NCBI GenBank assembly: GCA_016716275.1 | Contig: JADJWR010000002.1 | Span: 248,001 to 312,000, forward strand | Length of the DNA stretch: 64,000 bases | Source: Burkholderiales bacterium | GTDB taxonomy: Bacteria > Pseudomonadota > Gammaproteobacteria > Burkholderiales > Burkholderiaceae_F | Reading direction: 5' to 3' | Part shown: in pieces, positions 57,218 to 64,000 of the stretch | How the letters are laid out: the number at the start of each line of letters is the position of its first letter | Numbering within the stretch: position 1 is the stretch's first letter | Notes under the pieces: model-generated | What the model was told of the DNA's origin: nothing | The model's database searches: none | Seen by the model: only the letters and a program-made list of their open reading frames with translations | Made by a program: the position numbers and the translations under genes

Positions 57218-58357
57218 ATGACCGCACCGGGATCCGTCGGGATCGTCACGCCGAAGACGATGCGCTTCGATGCGCCGCTGGCTCTTGCCAGCGGCGCATC
57301 GTTCGCTTCTTACGAGCTGCTGTACGAGACCTACGGCGAGTTGAACGCCGCGCGCAGCAACGCCGTGCTGGTGTGCCATGCGCTGAACGCGTCGCACCAC
57401 GTGGCGGGCAGCTACGAGGGCGAGGAGAAGAGCCTCGGCTGGTGGGACAACATGGTCGGACCCGGCAAGCCGGTCGACACCAATCGCTTCTTCGTGATCG
57501 GCGTGAACAACCCCGGCTCGTGCTTCGGCTCGACCGGGCCGATGTCGATCGACCCGGCCAGCGGCCGGCGCTACGGCTCTCGCTTCCCGGTGGTCACCGT
57601 CGAGGACTGGGTCAACGTGCAGGCGCGGCTGGCCGACCGGCTGGGCATCGAGCGCTTCGCCGCGGTGATGGGTGGCTCGCTCGGCGGCATGCAGGCGCTG
57701 TCGTGGGCGCTGCAGTACCCGCAGCGGATCGCCCACTGCGTGGCGATCGCCACCACGCCGAAGCTCACGGCGCAGAACATCGCCTTCAACGACGTCGCCC
57801 GCACGGCGATCCAGAACGACCCCGACTTCCACGGCGGCGACTTCTACGAGTACGGTGTCAAGCCGCGGCGCGGGCTCGGCGTGGCGCGGATGATCGGCCA
57901 CATCACCTACCTGTCGGGCGCCGACATGGCGGAGAAGTTCGGCCGCATGCTGCGCCACCAGGACTACGGCTACTCGTTCGGCATCGAGTTCGAGGTCGAG
58001 AGCTACCTGCGCTACCAGGGCGACAAGTTCGCCGACTACTTCGATGCCAACACCTACCTGCTGATCACTCGCGCACTCGACTACTTCGACCCGGCGCGGG
58101 CTTGTGGCGGCGACCTGGTACAGGCGCTGGCCAGGGCGGAGGCGAAGTTCTTCCTCGCCTCGTTCACCACCGACTGGCGCTTTGCGCCGGCCCGCTCGCG
58201 CGAGATCGTCGAGGCGCTGATCGCCAACCACCGCGACGTCACCTACGCCGAGGTCGACGCGCCGCACGGCCATGACGCCTTCCTGATGGACGATCCGCGC
58301 TACCACCGCGCGGTGGCGGCGTACTTCGACCGCATCGCGCGGGAGGTTCGGGCGTGA
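57218..58357 (+). CDS. metX: Homoserine O-acyltransferase MetX
   Basis: 379 residues, alpha/beta-hydrolase fold. The nucleophile is Ser154 in MGGSLGGMQAL, and His352-Asp353 lie in HGHDAFL; oxyanion region GVNNPGSCFGSTGP is intact. It activates homoserine for methionine synthesis. In proteobacteria carrying metW next to it the enzyme usually transfers a succinyl group (MetXS), so succinyl-CoA is the more likely donor. A further in-frame ATG 15 bp upstream lies in the terminator. Confidence 0.95.
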   Translation: MTAPGSVGIVTPKTMRFDAPLALASGASFASYELLYETYGELNAARSNAVLVCHALNASHHVAGSYEGEEKSLGWWDNMVGPGKPVDTNRFFVIGVNNPGSCFGSTGPMSIDPASGRRYGSRFPVVTVEDWVNVQARLADRLGIERFAAVMGGSLGGMQALSWALQYPQRIAHCVAIATTPKLTAQNIAFNDVARTAIQNDPDFHGGDFYEYGVKPRRGLGVARMIGHITYLSGADMAEKFGRMLRHQDYGYSFGIEFEVESYLRYQGDKFADYFDANTYLLITRALDYFDPARACGGDLVQALARAEAKFFLASFTTDWRFAPARSREIVEALIANHRDVTYAEVDAPHGHDAFLMDDPRYHRAVAAYFDRIAREVRA

Positions 58358-58427
58358 GCGCCGCCCGGCCACTCAGAAGGCGCTCGCTCCCCCTTGGGGG
58401 GACAGCCCGCAGGGCGATGGGGGCAAC
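58355..58427 (+). repeat. Intercistronic repeat element, copy 2 (metX-metW)
   Basis: Starts at the metX stop with TGAGCGCCGCCCGG, then CAGAAGGCGCTCGCTCCCCC and a self-complementary CCCCCTTGGGGGG. The first 45 bp resemble the ccmA-ccmB spacer at 34352-34427. Confidence 0.5.
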
Positions 58428-59012
58428 ATGACCCTGCGCGTCGACCTGCAGCTGATCGCCGGCTGGATCGCGCCGGGCACCCAGGTGCTCGACCTCGGCT
58501 GCGGCGACGGGGCGCTGCTGGCGCACCTGCGCCAGGCGCGCAGCTGCCGCGGCTACGGCGTCGACATCGACGACGCGCACGTGCTCGAGTGCATCCGCGC
58601 CTCGGTCAACGTGATCCAGGCCGATCTCGAAAGCGGCCTGCGGATGTTCAGCGACGGCATGTTCGACGTCGTGGTGCTGTCGCAGACGCTGCAGGCGATG
58701 CACAACACCGAAGGCATCCTGCGCGAGATGGCGCGCGTCGGCAGGCAGGGCATCGTCAGCTTCCCGAACTTCGGCCACTGGAAGCACCTGCTGTCGCTGA
58801 CCGGGGGCCACATGCCGGTGACCCCGCAGATGCCGTACCAGTGGTACGACACGCCGAACATCCACCTGTGCACGCCGAAGGACTTCGAGATACTGGCCGC
58901 CAAGCTGGGCTTTGCCATCACCGGTCGCGCGCTGCTCGCCGACGGCCGGCCGGTCGGCTGGGCGCCGAACCTGCGCGCCACGCTGGCGGTGTATCGCTTC
59001 GAGGGGAGGTGA
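58428..59012 (+). CDS. metW: Methionine biosynthesis protein MetW
   Basis: 194 residues with a methyltransferase-like fold: SAM-binding type motif VLDLGCGDGALLAHL (about 23-37) and the family block PNFGHWKHLLSLTGGHMP. MetW is always paired with MetX and is needed for its full activity, although no methyl transfer has been shown for it. Confidence 0.94.
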   Translation: MTLRVDLQLIAGWIAPGTQVLDLGCGDGALLAHLRQARSCRGYGVDIDDAHVLECIRASVNVIQADLESGLRMFSDGMFDVVVLSQTLQAMHNTEGILREMARVGRQGIVSFPNFGHWKHLLSLTGGHMPVTPQMPYQWYDTPNIHLCTPKDFEILAAKLGFAITGRALLADGRPVGWAPNLRATLAVYRFEGR

Positions 59013-59016
59013 GGTC

Positions 59017-59529
59017 ATGACGAGCGACCTGCGCGCGAAGCTGGTGCGCAACATCGACGAGGTGGTATTCGAGACTTCCGACCGCGCGCCGCTTTACGAC
59101 GGCGGCCGCAGTGCCGGCGTGATCGGCCCACGTCTGGCCGGTGTCGTGGCGCGCAAGCTCGGCGCGGCGATCGATGTCCTGCCGCCGGGCAAGCGCGCCT
59201 GCCCGTACCACCTGCATCACGCGCAGGAGGAGCTGTTCGTGATTCTCGAAGGCCGCGGCACGCTGCGTGTGGCCGGCGAGATGATCCCGATTCGCGCCGG
59301 CGACGTGATCGACATCCCGCCGGGACCGGCGTACCCGCACCAGATCATCAACACCTCGGAGGCGCTGCTGAAATACCTGTCGATCAGCACGCAGGAGTAC
59401 CCGGAGGTCTGCGAGTACCCGGACTCGGGCAAGTACCTCGCCTTCTCGCGGCCGTTCGGGCCGCTGCTCGACCGCGGCCGCATGCACCGGCCGGACGCCG
59501 ACCTCGACTACTGGGACGGCGAACCGTAG
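59017..59529 (+). CDS. Cupin-domain protein
   Basis: 170 residues from ATG 59017 (GGAGGTGAGG upstream), 4 bp after metW. Single cupin barrel: metal ligands in YHLHHAQEELFVILEG (His, His, Glu) and a second motif with PHQIIN. The substrate is not evident. Co-transcription with metXW suggests a role linked to sulfur or one-carbon metabolism, but this is only context. Confidence 0.8.
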   Translation: MTSDLRAKLVRNIDEVVFETSDRAPLYDGGRSAGVIGPRLAGVVARKLGAAIDVLPPGKRACPYHLHHAQEELFVILEGRGTLRVAGEMIPIRAGDVIDIPPGPAYPHQIINTSEALLKYLSISTQEYPEVCEYPDSGKYLAFSRPFGPLLDRGRMHRPDADLDYWDGEP

Positions 59530-60890
59530 CCTGGCGCGGCGCGCTGTGCCCGGGCCGCCAGCCAGACCAGCAGCAGCACCGGCAGGCCGAGCGCCGCCGT
59601 GCCGACGAAGAAACTGACGTAGCCGAAGCTGTCGACCGCCCAGCCTGACCAGCCGGCGATGTACTTCGGGGCAAGCAGCATCACCGAAGAAAACAGCGCG
59701 TACTGGGTGGCCGAGTAGGCGACGTTGGTCAGCCCCGACAGGTAGGCGACGAAGGCGCTCGAGGCGATGCCGGCCGACAGGTTGTCGGCCGACACGGCGA
59801 AGACGAGGAAGGTCAGGTCGTGGCCGCGCACGGCCAGCCAGGCGAACAGCAGGTTGGTCGCCGCCGACAGCACCGCGCCGGCGAACAGGGTACGGAGCAC
59901 GCCGAAGCGCAGGCTGAGCACGCCGCCGACAAAGGCACCGGCGAGCGTCATCACCACGCCGTAGACCTTCGACACCGCGGCGACCTCGTCCTTGGTAAAT
60001 CCCATGTCGCGATAGAACGGGTTGGCCATCACGCCCATCACCACGTCGCTCACGCGGTAGAAGGCGATCAGCAGCAGCAGCAGCGCCGCATGCCAGCGGT
60101 AGCGGTGGAAGAAGTCGGCGAACGGACTGACCACCGCGTCGCGCAGCCAGGCGGCCAGTCGCCGCAGCGCGGTTGCCTCGCGCGGCAGCGCCGGCGCAAC
60201 GGCAACGGCGGGCTCGGGCGCCAGCAGCGTGACGGCGACGCCGACCGCCATCGAGGCGGCCATCGCCAGGTAGGCGAAGGTCCACGGCGCGAAGTGGTAC
60301 TCGGCCTCGCTCGGATCGAAGCGGGCGGCGATGGCCAGCGCGCCGGCGCCGGCCCAGATCATCGCCAGCCGGTAGCCGGTCTGGTAGGCAGCGGCAAGCG
60401 CCGCCTGCTTCTGCACCGCCGCCGATTCGATCCGGTAGGCATCGAGCGCGATGTCCTGGGTCGCCGAGGCGAGGGCGGTGAGCAGGGCGAAGACGACCAG
60501 CAGCCGCAGGTCGACCGCCGGATCGGTCAGCGCCATGCCGACGAGGCCGGCGGCGACCAGCAGTTGCGATGCCAGCAGCCAGCTTCGCCGGCGGCCAAGG
60601 CGCGCGGTCAGCCACGGCAGCGGCATCCGGTCGACCAGCGGTGCCCATGCCCACTTGAACGCATAGGCCAGCGCCACCCAGCTGACGAAGCCGATCGTCG
60701 TGCGATCGACGCCGGCCTCGCGCAGCCAGAACGACAGCGTGCCGAAGACCAGCAGCAGCGGCAGGCCGGCGGAGAAGCCGAGGAACAGCATGCGCACCAC
60801 CGGCGGCTCGCGGTACACCGCCAGCGCCTGCAGCCAGGCGCGCGGCCCGCGACTGCGTTCGGTTTCAGGGGAGGCTGGCGTTGCGGTCAC
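59508..60890 (-). CDS. ampG: AmpG-like MFS muropeptide permease
   Basis: 460 residues, about 12-14 membrane segments, with the AmpG features GFSAGLPLLLVFGTL, FKWAWAPLVDR and ATQDIALDAYRIE. It imports GlcNAc-anhydromuropeptides for cell-wall recycling. The 3' end overlaps the convergent cupin gene by 22 bp. Confidence 0.9.
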   Translation of the reverse strand: MTATPASPETERSRGPRAWLQALAVYREPPVVRMLFLGFSAGLPLLLVFGTLSFWLREAGVDRTTIGFVSWVALAYAFKWAWAPLVDRMPLPWLTARLGRRRSWLLASQLLVAAGLVGMALTDPAVDLRLLVVFALLTALASATQDIALDAYRIESAAVQKQAALAAAYQTGYRLAMIWAGAGALAIAARFDPSEAEYHFAPWTFAYLAMAASMAVGVAVTLLAPEPAVAVAPALPREATALRRLAAWLRDAVVSPFADFFHRYRWHAALLLLLIAFYRVSDVVMGVMANPFYRDMGFTKDEVAAVSKVYGVVMTLAGAFVGGVLSLRFGVLRTLFAGAVLSAATNLLFAWLAVRGHDLTFLVFAVSADNLSAGIASSAFVAYLSGLTNVAYSATQYALFSSVMLLAPKYIAGWSGWAVDSFGYVSFFVGTAALGLPVLLLVWLAARAQRAAPGYGSPSQ

Positions 60891-61050
60891 GGGCGCTCAG
60901 GCGAGTGCGGGCCAGTGTAGCGGCGCAGCGGGTTTTCACGATGCTGCGTCGAGGCCGCGTTGCCCTTGAAACACCGCCCGCTGGACGCAGCTTGGCTGCT
61001 CGTCGTTCCGTCAGCACCGCTATCCTGGCCGCCGCCTTCGGTTCCTGGTG

Positions 61051-61860
61051 ATGCATTCCGCGCTCCCGGCGCTCGTCCTTGCGCTGTTCACGCTGCTGAC
61101 CGTGCCGTCGCTCGCGCAGCAGGCCGACGCCGGCGTGCAGGTGCGCAAGCCGAAGCTGATGGTGGTGCCCGAGTCGGTGGTCAACCGCAGCGCCGCTCAG
61201 CAGTACCTGCAGATGAAGCAGCAGGCCGCTGCGCGCGGGCTGCTCAACCGCGACGCGCCGCAGGTGGCACGCGTGCAGGCGATCGCGCTGCGGCTGATTC
61301 CGCATGGCCGGCGCTTCAACGCCGAGGCGGGCAGCTGGGCCTGGGAAGTCAACGTGATCGATTCGCCGGCGATCAACGCCTTCTGCATGCCTGGCGGCAA
61401 GATCATGGTCTTCGTCGGCCTGATCGAGAAGCTGCAGCTCACCGACGACGAGCTGGCCGCCGTCATCGGCCACGAGATCGCGCATGCTCTGCTGCAGCAC
61501 GGCCGCGCGCGGATGAGCGAGGCGGTGCTGAAGAACGTCGGCGTCAACCTGGCGGCGCTGTACTTCGGCCTCGGCGACCTCGGCGCCACGGCGCTGGCAC
61601 AGGCGGCGCAACTGGCGATCACGCTGCCGTATTCGCGCGGCCACGAGACCGACGCCGACCTCGCGGGCATCGAGCTGGCGGCGCGCGCCGGCTACGACCC
61701 GCGGGCGGCGACATCACTGTGGCGCAAGATGGCGGCCGCCGGCGGCGGCCAGCCGCCGCAGTTCCTGTCGACCCACCCGGGCCACGCCAACCGCATCCGC
61801 GAGATCGAGGCCAGCCTGCCGACGGTGATGCCGCTGTACGAGAAGGCGAAGCAGCGCTGA
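61051..61860 (+). CDS. M48-family zinc metalloprotease
   Basis: 269 residues from ATG 61051 (a GTG codon directly precedes it). Signal peptide to about residue 24 (LAQQA), zinc motif HEIAHA with a downstream glutamate in HETDADLAG, and a final substrate block STHPGHANRI. The family includes BepA and LoiP, periplasmic proteases that keep outer-membrane protein assembly clean. No TPR tail is present, so it is the short LoiP-like form. Confidence 0.9.
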   Translation: MHSALPALVLALFTLLTVPSLAQQADAGVQVRKPKLMVVPESVVNRSAAQQYLQMKQQAAARGLLNRDAPQVARVQAIALRLIPHGRRFNAEAGSWAWEVNVIDSPAINAFCMPGGKIMVFVGLIEKLQLTDDELAAVIGHEIAHALLQHGRARMSEAVLKNVGVNLAALYFGLGDLGATALAQAAQLAITLPYSRGHETDADLAGIELAARAGYDPRAATSLWRKMAAAGGGQPPQFLSTHPGHANRIREIEASLPTVMPLYEKAKQR

Positions 61861-61873
61861 CGGCGGCCGCTGC

Positions 61874-62662
61874 TCACAGCCGCCCGGTGTAGTCGACGAT
61901 CAGCGGCGCGTGGTCGGAAAAGCGTCTGGACTTGTAGATCTCCGCGCGCCGGGCCCTGGCGGCGATGCCGGGCGTGGCGATCTGGTAGTCGATCCGCCAG
62001 CCGACGTTCTTCGCGTACGCCTGGCCGCGGTTGCTCCACCACGTGTACTGCTCGGGCCGCGCGTCGACGCGGCGGAACACGTCGACCCAGCCCAGTTCGT
62101 CGAACACGCGGCTGAGCCATGCCCGCTCCTCGGGCAGGAAGCCGGAGTTCTTCTGGTTCGACCGCCAGTTCTTCAGGTCGATTTCCCGGTGCGCGATGTT
62201 CACGTCGCCGCAGATGATCACCTCGCGGCCGGCGGCAGCGGCTTGCCGGCGCAACTGCTCGAGGTGCGGCAGGAACGCGTCGAGGAAGCGGTACTTGGAT
62301 TCCTGCCGGTGCGGACCCGACGATCCCGACGGGAAGTACACCGAGACCACGGTGACGTTGCGGAACTCGGCCTGCACCAGGCGGCCTTCGCCGTCGAACT
62401 CGGGCACGCCGAAGCCCGTGCTCACGCGCAACGGTGCCTTCTTCGAATACAGCGCCGTGCCGCTGTAGCCCTTCTTCTGCGCGCAGTGAAAATGCCCGTG
62501 CAGGTCGTCGGGGAAGCGCCAGGCGTCGGGAATGTCGGCCTCGTGCGCCTTGACCTCCTGCAGGCAGACCACGTCGGCGTCGGCCTTCGGCAGCCAGCGG
62601 AACAGCCCCTTGCCGCCTGCCGAGCGGATGCCGTTGACGTTCAGTGTCAGGATGCGAAACAT
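61874..62662 (-). CDS. xth: Exodeoxyribonuclease III
   Basis: 262 residues, endonuclease/exonuclease/phosphatase fold: start MFRILTLNVNGIRSA, catalytic LQEVKAHE, GDVNIAHREIDLKNW, and C-terminal SDHAPLIVDY. It cleaves at abasic sites in base-excision repair and digests one strand 3' to 5'. Divergent from pyrE, with 149 bp between. Confidence 0.94.
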   Translation of the reverse strand: MFRILTLNVNGIRSAGGKGLFRWLPKADADVVCLQEVKAHEADIPDAWRFPDDLHGHFHCAQKKGYSGTALYSKKAPLRVSTGFGVPEFDGEGRLVQAEFRNVTVVSVYFPSGSSGPHRQESKYRFLDAFLPHLEQLRRQAAAAGREVIICGDVNIAHREIDLKNWRSNQKNSGFLPEERAWLSRVFDELGWVDVFRRVDARPEQYTWWSNRGQAYAKNVGWRIDYQIATPGIAARARRAEIYKSRRFSDHAPLIVDYTGRL

Positions 62663-62811
62663 CGGGACGAGGGCACGATCTCACGATCCCGTGGCCGGCT
62701 CCGAGACAGGCTCGAGTCACCACGCGAACGCGGATTAGGGCGGAAAGACGACGCGGACGATAGCGTTTTTTTGTCAGAATCCATCCGAAATGCGCGAATC
62801 CCCCGCGGCTG

Positions 62812-63489
62812 ATGGAAAACCTTTCCCGGCAGTTCATCGAGTTCGCCCTGCAGGCCGGGGTGCTGAACTTCGGCGACTTCAAGATGAAGTCGGGCCGCCG
62901 CTCGCCGTATTTCTTCAACGCCGGCCAGTTCTCGCGCGGCTCGACGCTGGCGCGCCTGTCGCGCTTCTACGCGCAGGCGGCTCTGGCGGCGCGCGCTGCC
63001 GGGCGCGTCGACTTCGACATGCTGTTCGGCCCCGCCTACAAGGGCATCACGCTGGCGGCCGGCACGGCGATGGCGCTGGCCGACTTCGGGTTCGATGTGC
63101 CGTTTGCCTTCAATCGCAAGGAGGCGAAGGACCACGGCGAAGGCGGGCTGATCGTCGGCGAACCGCTGGCGGGGCGCGTGCTGATCGTCGACGACGTGAT
63201 CACCGACGGCGCGGCCAAGCGTGAATCGGTCGAACTGATCCGCGCCCACGGCGCCACCCCGTGCGGCGTGCTGATCGCGCTCGACCGCGGCGAGCGCACC
63301 GGCGCCGACGAGGCGCTATCGTCACTCTCCGCGGTGGCGGCCTTCGAGCGGGCATTCGGTGTGCCCGTCATCTCGGTGGCGCGGCTGGACGACCTGCTGC
63401 AGTTCATCGACTCCGGCTCGCCCGCCGCGGCGGCGGCGCGGCCGTACCGGCAGACGATGCTCGACTACCGGAGCCGCTATGGCGCCTGA
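62812..63489 (+). CDS. pyrE: Orotate phosphoribosyltransferase
   Basis: 225 residues. The PRPP-binding motif is VLIVDDVITDGAA; the substrate loop FNRKEAKDHGEGG is typical of PyrE. It converts orotate and PRPP to OMP in pyrimidine synthesis. The upstream 149 bp contain a TTTTTT patch but no clear attenuator. Confidence 0.96.
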   Translation: MENLSRQFIEFALQAGVLNFGDFKMKSGRRSPYFFNAGQFSRGSTLARLSRFYAQAALAARAAGRVDFDMLFGPAYKGITLAAGTAMALADFGFDVPFAFNRKEAKDHGEGGLIVGEPLAGRVLIVDDVITDGAAKRESVELIRAHGATPCGVLIALDRGERTGADEALSSLSAVAAFERAFGVPVISVARLDDLLQFIDSGSPAAAAARPYRQTMLDYRSRYGA

Positions 63490-64000
63490 CCGATTCCGCG
63501 GCGCTGTCGCCGGGGCCTTCTGCCTGCTGGCGCTCGCCGCCGCCCCGGTGTCGGCAACGGTGTTCGTCTGCACGACGGCCGATGGCCGCACGATCACCGC
63601 CGACCGGCCGCCGCGCGAATGCGTCGGCGTGCCGATCCGCGAACTGCGCCCCGACGGCTCGGTGCGGCAGGTGATCGAGCCGCCGCTGTCGGCCGAGCAG
63701 CAGCGGGCGCGCCTCGAGCAGGCGCAGCGCGAGCGCAAGGAGCGGGAGGCCAGGCGGGCGCAGGCAAGGCAGGACATCGCGCTGCTGGAGACCTACGCCA
63801 CCGAGGAGGACATCGCGGCGGCGCGCCGGGCGGCCCTGACCAGCCGGCAGGCGATGATCGAGCGGTCGAAGAAGCGGCTCGAGACCTTCGCCGAGGAGCG
63901 CAAGCGGCTCGACGACGAGGTGGAGTTCTACGTCAACCGCAAGGTGCCGGACAAGCTCGAGCAGGCGATCGAGGCGAACGAGTCGCTGGTGCAGGCCGAG
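63479..64000 (+). CDS. DUF4124-type secreted protein, 3' end outside the window
   Basis: The frame opens at ATG 63479, overlapping the end of pyrE by 11 bp, and is still open at the right edge (174 residues seen). A signal peptide (about 1-25) is followed by a DUF4124-like domain (VFVCTTADGRTITADRPP), then a charged coiled coil from about 70 onward. Such proteins are common in betaproteobacteria after pyrE; their role in the envelope is unknown. Confidence 0.8.
   Translation, partial: MAPDRFRGAVAGAFCLLALAAAPVSATVFVCTTADGRTITADRPPRECVGVPIRELRPDGSVRQVIEPPLSAEQQRARLEQAQRERKEREARRAQARQDIALLETYATEEDIAAARRAALTSRQAMIERSKKRLETFAEERKRLDDEVEFYVNRKVPDKLEQAIEANESLVQAE

Noticed and set aside
1..64000. 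CRISPR array, prophage, insertion sequence or tRNA
   Set aside because: Reading the window I saw no regularly spaced repeats, transposase or phage proteins, or cloverleaf with CCA-type end; a covariance or repeat-finding scan could still find a weak one.

Overview
This is one high-GC, densely coded window of about 64 kb. It most resembles a betaproteobacterium of the Rhodocyclales type; this is inferred from gene content (metX-metW, an EIIA-HPr-EI mini-PTS, the TIGR02001-glnK-amtB set, hypX, a complete ccm operon, many multihaem cytochromes), not from a marker gene. No rRNA, tRNA, CRISPR array, insertion sequence or prophage was seen. Both ends cut genes: a membrane protein at the left edge and a DUF4124 protein at the right edge.

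Layout. 1-7.4 kb is a nickel block: the hydrogenase-maturation protein HypX, the nickel regulator NikR, an ECF nickel transporter (a CbiM/N fusion, CbiQ, CbiO) and a TonB-dependent receptor. 7.4-13.2 kb holds a Spy/CpxP-like periplasmic protein, two monohaem cytochromes and a probable quinol-oxidising module (11-haem anchored cytochrome, di-haem cytochrome b, 8-haem NapC-like cytochrome). 13.3-15.5 kb is feoAB behind a perfect Fur-like dyad. 15.5-23.8 kb, on the minus strand, is a nine-gene V/A-type ATPase operon with an FNR-like promoter. 24.5-33.7 kb is an MtrCAB-type outer-membrane electron conduit: two decahaem OmcA/MtrC lipoproteins separated by a helix-hairpin-helix protein, a decahaem MtrA and the MtrB barrel. 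33.7-41.0 kb is ccmABCDEFGHI, including a 59-residue ccmD. 41.1-45.8 kb has an octahaem CxxCK nitrite reductase behind FNR-like and NarL-like sites, a short CcmI/NrfG-like protein, protoporphyrinogen oxidase and a trihaem cytochrome that resembles the reductase N-terminus. 45.8-64 kb is mostly housekeeping: YifB/ComM, two tandem paralogues of unknown function, UbiK, the nitrogen-regulated TIGR02001-glnK-amtB set, gshB, a regulatory PTS, metXW, a cupin, AmpG, an M48 protease, exonuclease III and pyrE.

How it fits together. The likely common theme is anaerobic respiration. Quinol electrons could pass through the cytochrome b / multihaem module and small periplasmic cytochromes either to the Mtr-type conduit (extracellular acceptors such as iron or manganese oxides, or an electrode) or to the octahaem nitrite reductase (nitrite to ammonium). 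The adjacent ccm and haem-synthesis genes would supply haem attachment, feoAB would import the Fe(II) produced, and the V-type ATPase would couple ion gradients to ATP under low oxygen. FNR-like sites precede three of these units. These links are inferred from gene order and motifs.

The non-coding content is also informative. There is a near-consensus sigma-54 promoter followed about 95 nt later by a strong terminator with no gene between (a candidate small RNA just after amtB), a SAM-II-like riboswitch with terminator before metX, two NtrC-type sites with a sigma-54 promoter before the TIGR02001-glnK-amtB set, and an operator-like palindrome over the -10 box of the nickel transporter.
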